From: Semisulcospira habei
Lineage: Eukaryota; Mollusca; Gastropoda; Semisulcospiridae
Direction of reading: 5' to 3'
DNA length: 64,000 bases
Assembly: GCA_036245525.1 (NCBI GenBank)
Contig: BTPG01000006.1
Coordinates: forward strand, 96,790,585-96,854,584
In this document: positions 11,809 through 24,900 of the stretch, piece after piece
Position numbering within the stretch: the stretch's first letter is position 1
How the letters are laid out: each line of letters opens with the position of its first letter
Program-made: the position numbers and the translations under genes
The notes under the pieces: model-generated
What the model saw: the letters and a program-made list of their open reading frames with translations, nothing else
Databases searched by the model: none
What the model was told of the DNA's origin: nothing

Positions 11809-14800
11809 ATATTATATATATATATATATAATATATATAGGGCCTCAGATCCACGTCAGACATCGGACAATTGATAAAAAATCCAAATGTCCTATTAAAT
11901 TTGCCTTCAATCTGTCAAATGTCTTATTGCTTTTTAATGAAGGCGGTCATTGTCCGATCGAAGCTGCGTAAAGGCCGGACATCGTTCGTTCATTTTAATA
12001 ACTGCGTTACCCGTTACTGGCCGTTAGGCCTACATCGCGACATTCAACTTGAAAAAGGACTAGCCTAGTGCACTCGCCCTTTCCTCTTTGCGAAACCGAT
12101 CGATAAAGGATAGGCTTAGTTAGTGTGTCTGCACCAGCAGTCGTAACCATGCACTGGTTGGTTGTCATGCGCAGAGTGGTTTCCCTTACACAGCTTTCGT
12201 TTTCGATACTCGCGAATCCGACTGGCGATGCCTCCGAAAAAGAAAATAAAAGCTGATTCAAAGCAGCAACAAACTCCACCAGGGAGGCCCCTTTGGGGGC
12301 TTAACTGCCTGTCCCAAGTCAGGATAAAGGAGGAGGGTTAGGCGTGGGGCTAGCGACTCCACCCTGTAAAAAGAAACTTGCTACGGAAACGACAAAAAAG
12401 TCGCCTCAAGCACCAGACGGCGCAGAGAGGACTGAATGAATGAAAGCAGCAACAGCTGAAAAACTTCGGTTTTGGTAAAACCGTTAAAGATGTGAGAGAA
12501 GAAACTAATGCATCCGACCAAACAAGCGCTTCTCAAGCGACAGAAGAAGAGAGGTGAGAGATGTGATAGATCTAGATATGACCGGCGACGCTCCCGATCC
12601 ACAGCCATCTACATCGTGTGATAATGCACAAACAAAACAGGCAGAACCAGCCGAAAAAGAAGAATCCACTACTGGGTCACTCTACAAAGTTGTGCAACGT
12701 AAGGGGTGCCTACTTTCAACTGGCTGTAAAAAAAATCAGCTAAGTTACTTTACTCAATGAACAGTACTATTCTGTTTCAGAGTGATGAAAGAGATAGTAT
12801 TGATAACTGCATGGGAAAATATCAAGTCTTTTAATATTTAATTAGTCTGAATGTGTGTGAGGATGCACGAAAATGGCGGTCCCAATTGTGACATAGCTGT
12901 AACCCTTCTTCTGTCTTGTGTTGCGGATCTTTCATTTATGGTATAAAATATAAAAATATGTAATCATATTGTTATTTATAGTTGTTGTAAGTGATCCTTA
13001 TGATCTTACAACCAGAAAAATCTTTTAAAATGCACTTTATAAGGATACAATTTAGTTCATGATTGACGTAACATGCGTTTCCACAACCAACCAAAGTACA
13101 CACTTTGCCATTCAGACATGCCTGGCGTATGAATACTCGTATAATCACGTTTTTCAAGATGGCGGATGTGTTTCGAATATGTTTAAAAGGGTATATAGTT
13201 TGGTAAAAGCTTTGTCCGTCCTGTATTTTGAGCTTAAAGTTGGACTTGTGCTTTCGTTTCCTGTTTTGAATGTTACGTCAAACTGAACAAAACAAGCTCA
13301 ATTAATACTAAGCACAGCACTTTTGGGGGCTTTTTCTTGCCCTAGTTTTCGATGTGTATCGCGGAAGGATATTTGCACACAACGTTGCTTCCCTTGCTTT
13401 GAACAGAGAAAGCCACGTGTGTTTTTGTTTTCGCTTCCGTTTTTTCCGGGTGTGTTACGCGAAACAGAGAAAGCCATATCAAACCTTCAAGACACGCTTT
13501 CTTTAAGTACTAACTTATTGATGAGTCCAAAATCATGCAGTATACTTAGATTTAGATACTGTTATCTTGTGCATGACTTTGAAGGACGTTTATTACGATT
13601 TTTACGATTTATCGTACAGAAATTTTGCTCCTCGATCAAGCCCAGGTTTTACTCATTCTGATCCGACGCTTGCTAAGCTCAAATGAAACCACCATAGACT
13701 TGTTCCGACTTTGATCATTCCACTATGTAGTTATGTTTGCCCCATGGAATACTGTTTTCAATGAATTTATTTTCAAACACTTCGTTTGAAGTATAATTGT
13801 TCTCACTTATGTTAAACGCAACCGGAAACCAAATGACCGTCCGACATATTTGATTCTTGTTACATCAACCACATGAAAATGGTGATTTTTCCAATTAAAC
13901 AGAGATATTACTGGCCTGTATTGTTTCTTGTGCCAGTAAGTTCATTATTGTTACTTTGCTATTCAGCATCACTACATTTACCGAATCCCAATGCCATTAA
14001 AATAAGATGTCTAAGTATGTTTTCCGGTGTTTGATGTAACCTGAAGCTTCACATAGTTACTTTAGCATCTCGTTATACAAAACTATGCACATGATAAAGG
14101 ATTTTAACTATTTTTAATAGTTGGTCTCTCTTAGCATGCTTTTCTAGACTACAGAATCATGATTCAATCCAAACTTATCTTTCATTTCATATGAGAGTTC
14201 ACTAATTTCTAAGATGAAGAAAGTTGGTTTCCATGTTACATCAACTACCATTTTTAAAACATATGGTCCTGAGCAACTGCAAAAGTCTCTATTTTCAAAA
14301 TGTGCTTCAGCATCACTACATTTATGGAATTCTGATGCTGTTAAAATAAGACATCTAAGTATGTTTTCTTTGGTTTGATGTAACCTCAAGATTCAGATCG
14401 TTACTTTGGCATCTCGTTATACAAAACTATGCACATAATTAAGGATTTTCACTATTTTTAAGGTTTGGTCTCTCATATCATGCTTTTCTAGACTACAGAG
14501 TCATGATTCCCTGCAAACTTATCTTTCATTTCATATAAGAGTTCACTAATTTCTAAGATGAAGAAAGTTGGTTTCCATGTTACATCAACTACCATTTTTA
14601 AAACATATGGTCCTGAGCAATTGCAAAAGTCTCTATTTTCAAAATGTTCTTGTCAGTGAATTTGCTGCATGTTACTTATGTTGTTTCACTACATAGAAAT
14701 GATCTACATATCTTAAAACTTCTTGTGGGTAAACTAAATGAGCTGCCGAGCGACTTTTCATTTTCACTAAGTGCTTGGCACAAGCTTGCTTCCAAAACTG

Positions 14801-15889
14801 TCATTATTATGCTTTTTTTTTGTTGGGTGGTTTGTCTTGAAGTGTTTCTAAAACAAAATAAACTGTCTTGTTTGATCCTGCCTTTCATTTTTGTACAGTA
14901 TTTCCATTTATTTGGTTTCCGTGTTACATCAAACAAATTTCGTACCACGTAACTTTACCATCCACATCCATGCAAACACATTTATATATTATCTTTTTTT
15001 TGTCATAACATCATACTTTGGGCATGCATCTCCAAGAAAAATGATAAAAATAAGTATCCCATTGAGTTTGTTTTTTCATGGTTGGTGTCACACTTTTGCT
15101 GCACAGCTTTGTAGAGTGACCCTACTACTAGAAAATTTGTGCAAGCGTGGACACTTTCTTTTAAATGGTTACGTTATGAGAACGAAAAGATGTTTTGCAC
15201 TGCATGTAACAATGGAAACATGAAAAATGCCTTCACAAGCGGATGCATCAATTTTCGCAAGCGGATGCATCAATTTTCGCAAGTCGGCGCTTTCAGACCA
15301 TGAAGTAACAAAAGAACACAGGGACAGCTTGAAAGTTCCTGCCCTTCAGAAAAACACTGATCCGCCTTCTATCTGCTCAAGAGAAAGGGGCTGCAGTTGC
15401 CATACGAGCTGCATACTGGATTATCAAGGAGAATTTAGCATGCAGTAAATTCAAGTCATTGCTCAACTTGCTGAAGTCCGTGGAAACACCATTTGTCAAA
15501 CAAATTGAAATCTCAGAGTCAACAAAATATGAAAGCACTGAATCATTCTATGAATTTTTGAAGGCAATGTCTGACACTATCGAAACACAAGTGGCAGAAC
15601 ACATTGAAAACTCTCATGTTGTCACTCTCAAAGTCGACGAGTCCACTGACCGAACAAATACCAAGCTGTGTGTGTGTGTGTGTCTGTGAAATAACCAATG
15701 CTTTTAAATTATTTATTTTTTCTCATATATTCAATAAACATAAAAATTTTGTGCACCAAAATGTCTTATTGATTCAATGGTTTGAGGACAAAAATGTCCT
15801 ATTGGTTTTTCTCAGGCAGGACAAATGACCTATTGAACCAATGATGTTCAGGACAAATGTCCTATTGAAGCCCACGTGGATCTGAGGCC

Positions 15890-15979
<90 letters not shown>

Positions 15980-18900
15980 CTTTAATAATCTCTGATTAAT
16001 CAGGTGTAAACATAGATTCCTTTTCTCTTATTTATACTGTGTACCATGGTCACTGAACTGGAGAATTGATTGATTGATTGATTGTACATTGCTTAACGTC
16101 CCGACAGCAACAAGGCTTTCTCAGGACGTGCCTGCACTGCTTGTGAAAAAATAAAAAAGAAACAGAACATTGAATGTATGTCGCCAGCCGGTCAAATACG
16201 TTAAATAAACCTAACACATGGGGCCTAAATAAAGCTAAGACCATTTAGCAACACACATCCAATATCAAGAGCTACAGGCAGTGCAGACAGTAGGGAGAGT
16301 TTTAAAAAGGCAAATACAGGTGAATGGACAAAGGGTAGACAGAAACAAATGCCCCAGAATAGAGAGAAAAACCCACCCTGTGGGGCTGACCAGGGTGACC
16401 CTGGGAACTAAAAAATACCTAACCCCACCCAAGTCCCCCAGGGCAGACCCGGGTGGGGTCTGAACTGGAGAAAGGTTATATAGATTTTCAACATACTTTG
16501 AACACACTTTACTGGAAATACATTGTAACTAATTTATTCATAAATTAAAATTGCTGAACAGGTAAACGTCAAGAGCATTTTTAATAAAAATATATTCACA
16601 AACTAAAATAGTGAATTTGCCAAACATTTGAAACATGTCACAAAAGAGGACACATAAAACACATCAAAACAAACAATTCCAAACATACATTTTTAGAAGC
16701 ATGGGCCAAATGCACTTTTGGCATTGAAACATCATTGCCTTTATCAAGTTTCTGCAACCCAAAGTCTGCATCCGCGTGCAGCGTAGTTAATATCAACTCT
16801 GCACAGTTCGCAATACGCCAGCCCACAGGCCACTAACTTGCGAATATACTGAGCGAGGAGCTCGTCGTTTACGGTTTTTTTGAGCCAAGTCCATCTCCAA
16901 ATATTCCTGGCTATAGAATCGTCTATTCCGTCTCCGCGTTTAGGTATCAGGCATCAGAACTGTTCACCCAAAAAAAATCTGAAAACGCCGATTTTGAAGA
17001 ATTGTAGAGTTATTTAAAGCCATTTCCTGGCACATAAGAAGTCAAAAGTGTTATTAAACAGGGGCCAGGAAAATCTGAAAATCGCCGAAAATCGGACAGT
17101 TCTGATGCCCGGGTATTTTTCTCTCCGGCTTATCGACCAGACTACCACTGACCGGAAGGTACCTGTGCGAGCTAAAGCTAACGCTTCGCTCAATTTAGAA
17201 TACGCGGTTTGGGGATATCCGCCACGTAAAGATCGCGAAAAATGGTATTGGAATAGTGACTTTACAATATTTTTTTTTTCAGCGAAATTTTTTTTTCTTC
17301 GGCGGATTGACAGCTTCATTTAAGCGGAAATCCGCCAAAAAGAGGAAAATTCCATGCTCTGATTTGTAAATAATACTTTACAAGTACAACAGATATCCCC
17401 ATATAGGTATATATGTACAGATTTGCTATTGGATGGACTACCGTTTTATGGATTTGACCACACTGTGTCACATGTGTCATAATGCCTGGTGACAAAAATA
17501 GTGACAATAAACTTGAAAAAAATGTCTTTCGTGCATGACAGGTCGCTGGTACTTAACAGGCATTATTAAATAGGGCGTCTATTACTGTGACACATGTGTC
17601 CATGCATTTCCAGCATGCCGATACAACGTAAGGCCCCTACCTTGTCACCAGATGTCAATGTTTACACCTGCCACTGATAAGGTATATCCACGGTCTAGAC
17701 AACATGTAATAAGCTGCGTCGAATGATGATCAGTATGTCTGTGTTGTGTCTCGTACACGATCGGATGGAAGTACCAGTGTTGTAAAGACTATACTGACAC
17801 GTACTACACATGTGACCAATGTGTGTCGTTGGTGTCCACAGAATCACCTACAGGTGCACCAAGGTGTGGCATTAAAAAAAAACGGAATATCAATTAGAAC
17901 CTCCGAATTCAGCATCAGAATCAAGCTGTAAGTAATTGCCGTTGTCAGTGCCTCAAACGGCGATCGCTCCAGCTGACACTGCCAACACGTGGTCATGCTG
18001 CCACGCGGTAGGTAGGTACACATGTCCCAATACATCTAAGCTATCTGTTGTCGAAACAATCTCTCCAAACACAAAATTGTATCACTCCGAAAATCTACAC
18101 ATCCACTCGCCATTCCGACCGTAATTCCCACGCTAGCGCCGCAAAAGTGACCGCATACCACAGACAAATGTACGTGACCCTGTCAGTGTAAACAGGATGT
18201 GTCAGTGCGAAGGGCGACGCGCGATACAAAACACCTGACACCGATGTAGCGGTTTGCCGGGCTGAAGGGTATACGAGGCCTCAAACCGCTACAGCGGTTT
18301 GCCGGGTTCATAGGGTTAAAGAACATTCGACACGGGGAGTTTTAGTGAGTTGTAGGCGAGAGTTCAGTCTATCAGAGCTGTGGAAACATTAGTACGGGCT
18401 TTACTGTCAGCGGGTACAGATGTATGTGAGATACCTTAGCCCGTATTCCAAGACTCTGAAACCTAGAATTTAGGTATGTTTCTATATATATATGTATTAT
18501 TGATAGTTGCTTAGTTAAAGACGGTACGAGTTGGTTTGCTTCGTTAAAGACGGTATGCGTTGGTAAGAGTAATTTGGTTGCATAACATTGTCTGGATTGG
18601 TTCAGTTATGTTGGCTTGGACGTTTTGGAGGCAACCGGTGTTTTCGAGATAGTTATTTACCGAGATGGATAACAAAGGAATATGAGGTGTGTATGCCTAT
18701 GTCATTGTGAAGGTAGTACGTGGTTGGATAAGCATAGTCTTTTCCAGGGTATAGAATAGTGCATAGCGAGAGTGTTAGGTTATAGTCTGTTTCAAGGTAG
18801 TGGCAGAGTTATGGGGGGTGTTACGAAAGTAGTTCGAGTTATGAAGCACGTGTGTGTGTGAATGAACGTGCGAGTTATTTGTATCAGCCAGGTTACGTAA

Positions 18901-21900
18901 TGTTTCTCATATGATCCAATATGAATATGTTGTGTGTTTAGCAAGTGTTACGTTTTAGGACTTTATTGTGTTCAGAGTGCTTGTCGGAGGTTGGAGCGAC
19001 GGACGCCGAGACGTCAGTTACCAGGGACCTAATGCGAGGTCATCTCTCCATCTCTTCACTCGGGGAGTGAGCGACCGGTGCCGAGACACTTGGGTCACAT
19101 CGAAGATACGGTACGAACTACGGTACGAGAGACGGGACGACTCGGGAGCATACGAAGAAGGACTTGCACGCCTAGACGTGAAAGGACTAACGTAACCAGG
19201 CGAGAACACCAAACAGGTTGGATAGTGAGAAACTAATACCTAGCCTGGCAGTGAAATTGTGTGTATGTGGATGTGGTGTTAAGATGCTGGTAGTGGGAAA
19301 GAAGTGGTGTATATAGTTGTGATAGTTTGTGAGCATTCTTCTTTTATTGTTTATCGTGTATAAAAGTTCCGTTAGAAAGGAAGCCCGTGAATTGCGTTTT
19401 ACCGCATGAATGCGCCCGTCTGAGTCAGTGGCAGTGTATGCGTTTGTTGTGCTAGAGTCTGTGCGTACGACTGGGGGCAAGTCTGCGCGCGTTACAGTAT
19501 TTAAGGGGAGACATGGTAGTCAAATAATGAATTTTTTTGTTTCAGAAACTGTTGGTTGTTTGTTGTCATTTTATGATGTAAAATAACTGCTGGATTATAT
19601 ATATAGACTTTGAAAAATGTCAAAAAAAATATTTTTGTGACTTTAATGCATCAAAAACTGGGAAAAACCTTGCAAAATTAGCTAATTTCCAAATGTTCTT
19701 GTGTCTGAACTAATGCTTATATTCTCTCACTTCTTTTTGTTTTTTAAATCTATTTATGTGCTAAATAGACCTGTGCATGGAAATTGCATTCAGTACATCA
19801 GTAATTTTATAATGAGCACTAGAAATAATCATTATAAATTGCAGTCATCAAGAGACCGAAAACAGCAATTCACATGGTCACCAAACACAAACTAATACAC
19901 TAAACTCATATTCCATGCACAGAAATATTGCAACACATGTTACAAATATCATATCCAAATATGAAATGGATCGGTCAAGCCATTCAAAAGATACAACCTT
20001 TTATTTGGTCGAAAAATCACATTTTGAGAAAACGGTCCCCAAAGATTGGACAAGCAAAACGGAGTACTGTGCTATAACAAACACCTATGGGATAAAAAAA
20101 ACAAAACAAAAAAACAACAAAAAAATTGAATAGCCACATATAGAAACATATTTCTCATGAGAAAATGAAAAGCAAAAGGTTTCTCAGTCTTGGATATATG
20201 CACACGTTGAAAATGCGTGATCTGAATGAGCGATTCTCGTATTTTGCTCGAGTTGTACGCCATGCGTAATGGTGCATTGTGGGACGGTCGGAAAGACCCG
20301 AAGCCGTTCGGAGCCTGGTCGGAAAAACCCGAAGTCATCCAGAACACTCGGCGCGCTCTGCTCATTGGTCGGTTTCCGAAAATAGTATTATCTCATTAGC
20401 ATAACGTTCGTATCAGGCAATCTCCGGTCGTTCGTGACGTCAGTTTTGCGCCAATAGCTATTTATAGAGCCTTTGTAACCTTTAGCTGGTTGGTGAATGG
20501 GAAAGTAGAGACGGAACTGGTTCGAATGGACCCAAACATGGCGGCATTCGTCGCTCGCAAAGCGGTGTTGTCAGGGTCCAAACATTGGATGTGTTCGAGC
20601 AAAAGACGTCGCAAATGCATGAAACATTGAGCAGGTGCTTCACTTTATTTATTTTTTTACAGTAAATAAAAGGTATTTTGTGATATTTTATGGTTGTGGC
20701 TGGGTTCTAGGGGGTTCAAACAACCCAAAAATCCAGTCAACCCAAAAACACTTCGGACACCAAAATTGACGTTTTTGCGGTACCGTGTCTCCCCTTAACT
20801 TTGAGAAAAAAAACATCTTTTGTCAAAATAAGGTTAATTTTTACCTATTTCATGAGCTCTTGTGACCCTTGACCTTTTTGATGGGTCAACCAAATTTTAT
20901 GCATAAAAACGAAAGGTATCTTTATACCAAGTTTGGGTTTGAAATTGTAAATAGTATTTGAGAAAAAAAAAAACCCAATTTTGTCAAAATATTACATGGG
21001 TGCAACTGTGCAAAAGTGTAAAAACTGAAAGGCAGGGGTCCAGGGCGCCTAGGCCCCGGCGGGGTCCGGGGCAGAGCCCGGGAAAGGGGGCCCAGGGGGG
21101 CCACGCCCCCCGGAAGAATATGATGTTTTAGCATTTTAAGAGTTATTTTTTATAGAGATTTGAAAGGTCCTATGTGAATGAAAAAATAAAGCAGCAAACC
21201 CACCCCTCTTTCATCCCACCAAGCAATACAAACAACACACAGATCCACAAAGATATAGACATACACTCTTATACTTCAACTTGTTTAATGCTACTTACCA
21301 AACAGCAAGCAATGCACAAGATTGATTTCATCAATCTGTCTTTCTTCTCTCCTCTTTCCTTTAGAAAATACTTATTAAGTAATAGTAGAACTGTGTATGA
21401 AATTATAACATCTTGCAAAATAACTGCTCCTTGGAAGCTGGGAGTGTAAAAATAGTGATCATCTAAAAAGAAAAAGTATCATGTCATTCCCAATAACAAT
21501 TCATCAGGATGATGGTGGCTTTCACCTCTACCAGCTTGAACTAATCTTGTTGAATATTTGGCTTCTTAAAAAAACATCTGATATCTGCAGGAGAAGGTTG
21601 TTTTCGTTTGACACCAGCAATGGTTTCAGTTTTATCAATACTGGCAAAAGCACTATGGGTAGTAGCAACACTAGCACTGGTGGTGGTAGTAGCAGTATTA
21701 CTGTCAGAAGTATTACTGTCTTGCCGTTCGATCCATATTTGAGCTGAGCATGACACAGTATGCAATAGCACACTCCTCCGATGTCAAGTTTCACACACCA
21801 GAGCCTAAGCGGATTCTTCTCGCTGTCCATTTCATTCAGCCACTCCCATCGCCATTTGTTTTTCACATTGGCGTCAACAAACGCTACCGAATCGCCTTCT

Positions 21901-24900
21901 TTCATTTGCGGCATTGTGAGCTAGCTAGCACTACGGGGTTTACAAGGTGCCAGGAAGAACAAGGGTTGTTGTCTCCGATTCAGAAGAGCGCTTCCGCTGT
22001 TACCAAAACCAGTTCCACCAAAACCAGTTCCACAGTTAAAAGATTGTTTCGCTGTTTGCTTTAAAAGAAAAAAAAATTTCTCCTCAAATTCTCAAAAACG
22101 GAACGTCCGTTTTTGACCATATTTTCAGAAACGGATTTCCGTTCCTAGACGGACGAGTTGCACCCATGATATTACAATTTTTAAAACTTATTTCCTGATC
22201 CCCTATTATGACTTGGACCTTTAAAGGAGGTCACTCAGATTGGTATGTTTAGAAAGATCTTGCCACAAAGTATCCTTGGGCCAAGTCTGAAGACTGTGGC
22301 TTGAATAGTCTCCGAGAAAATGCCAATGTTAAGTTTATGAAGGACGACAGCAGACGGACAATCACTGGCCCAGAACATAAGACTCACTTTGCTTCGCACA
22401 TAAGCCAAAAAGGCATAGATCTCTGTGTGTCCCTGTAATATCAAAGTACACAAGGAACTATGCCTCTAGCTGGCTAAACTTACCCCACATTCCTAAGGAT
22501 GAAGAAATTATCTGGTGCTCAGTTTGTGATGTTTTAAAATAAAAGAGACCAAATGTCCCAGCCACTGGCAGTGAAGATTTTCAAAGAGGGTTGGACTGTT
22601 TACAGAAATTTACATTGTATTACAAAACACTTTGTTTGTTGAACAAATCCAGATGTACCAAGCAAATATTTTCCAGGTTGAAATTCACCCTTAAGGAAAG
22701 TTTTAAAACAAAAACCTTGTGTTATAAAAAAGATGGTTACAAGCAACTGTAATACTGCAGTTTTTGTTTAGTTTCTTGCAGTGAATACTGCTGACGCTGT
22801 AAAGTTCAGGAGAAAAATAGACTTATCACAGATTTACACACACTAAACACTTTCTCTAAAAACATTACAAATTCCAGGCATATGTCCTACCAAAACCAAG
22901 AACTCCACGAAAGCACTTTTCCCAGGCCATAATCTACAAATAAAAAAATTCACACAGCTACAAACGTTTACACCTACAAGCGGACAATTTTACAGCTGAG
23001 AAATACAGGTAGAAATATGTCCTGGTCTGTGATATTAGACCTTTTACTGCCATTAGCTGTATGGTCATATATTACAGACCAGCAAACATAATATAATAAG
23101 CCATATGGTAAAAAGCATTAGAATAATCCTTGTTGGCAGAACTGTGTATATGCCACAGGGAATAGATTTAAAGCATGGTTGGAAGAAAGGCAAGCAAACT
23201 AGCATTAACATAACCCTTCCACTGCCGAGAAACCGTGAACACAATACAACTGCAAGAGACAGATCCTCATGAGCCCCCGCACGAGGATTGATGCCTCTTG
23301 CTGACACCACAATACATCCATGTACCTGGAGCAACTGGGGACTCTGTAGTGTTGAATTAACAAAGATTTCAGAAACACAAACTGCATTCACTGGCAGTGA
23401 AGGGGTTAACCTCCTTGTATATGCAGCCAACAGTATGACAAACAGGAGAGGTGGCTGCATGCTCAAGGGGGTTAATCAATGCCTGCTGCTGGCAGAATTC
23501 AGACAAAAGAGGTAACCCAGCATGTAATATGCAAAAAAATTCCCATGAAAAAGAGAAACAAAAATAGAAAGACAAGTGCAACACAGTTTTATTATAACCT
23601 TCTTTCAAAACAGACAAAATGGACTACAGTGGAGTCCGCTTAACACGAATTTCTGGGGACACGGAAAATCACTTCGTGTTAACCGTATTTCGTGTTAACC
23701 AATATGGCCTCAAAATTGATCACGGCCCTCCCGGCAAGGAAAAAGTGTGTAAGAGATGCGTGCATTGAATGAGTACGAGGTTAAAAGTGCATATTATTGT
23801 ACTATATATGCTTACATTACGTTCAGCTCGCTAGGAAAACACAAGGATATGTGTACAGCTCACGTAGTTAATGTAAAATCCATCAGGTAAAATCCATAGT
23901 AAAGTAAAAGCAACACGGGCATCTGGCATCGGTAAAAGCAACACAGTCAAAGTCATTTAAAAAACGGGCCATGATGGAAGTCGGTCTTGCGTTATTGACA
24001 GCCCGTGTAGAGAGACAATCGTGGATCTCATTAATCTTGTTTTTTCACTTCAAGCGTAGTCGACTTGTGTTTTACCTTGGGGGTAGCATTGATCGGTAGT
24101 TAACTGAATTGAGGCAGTGTTGGTACACGAATGATGCATGAATTCAGTTCAGAAACACTAGCCAATGAGAAGACGGATTACAACGACTGAAGGCTACTCA
24201 GCCAATCACAGGCTAGAGTTCGTTCATGTGTCGTGTGTACTACAGCACGAGAGCGACACGTGCAGTGCCCCTTTCATGAGTCGGTTTTCGGTGTTTGAGA
24301 CTGGAATGTGTGTTCGTGTTAAACAGGTGAATAATAGTGAAATTGCTCTGGTCGGGAACCGAAAACAGCTTCGTGTTAAGCGAAATTTCGTGTTAAGCAT
24401 TTCGTGTTATCAGTGAAATTTTAATACATAATAAGAAGGCCGTCAGCCGGGAATGCAAAAGCGGTTCGTGTTAACCGGAAATTCGTGTTAAGCGAGTTCG
24501 TGTTAACTGGACTCCACTGTATTTCAGTCAGACAAGAAGAAACTTCTTGCCCGACTGAAAAAGATACTTGTCCAATTCCGTGTGTACATCTCCTATGAAA
24601 ATGAAGTTTAAGCGAAAAACATTAAGAAATTGAGTTGTAGATGATCTTTCTGAGCGTGTTTCTTTCTTTCTTGGGAATATCCTGCTGTCAGAGATCAGTC
24701 CAATTTACATCCGCTGACAAAGTTGGCCAGCGTATTACTATTACTAGTATTAGAGACCCATGTAATCATCCCACAGCTACAAAATGCAATACAAACCTGC
24801 GTGATGACCGCTTTCCACCTCGGCGATACTTGTGGCAGTCATAAGCGTAGTGGCCTCGATCTCCGCACTCATAACACCGGTCCTCTGGGTGAAATGCTCT

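Larger units (their letters stand above)
11840..15890 (+). mobile_element. transposon B: hAT-like TIR element in a TA microsatellite
   Basis: 17-base perfect inverted termini, GGGCCTCAGATCCACGT at 11840-11856 and its complement at 15874-15890, flanked by (TA)n on both sides. The motif AAATGTCCTATTGA or a close variant recurs just inside both ends (11886, 11918; 15758, 15793, 15824, 15854). Inside are a first exon at 12228, a tandem duplication (13970-14646) and a broken zinc-finger/hAT-type transposase start (15190-15690). The catalytic remainder is missing, so the copy is non-autonomous. Confidence 0.78.

Noticed and set aside
18817..19497. A complete LTR retrotransposon around the candidate LTR
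   Set aside because: No gag, protease, RT or integrase text on either side, no second LTR and no target duplication; kept only as a tentative solo LTR.
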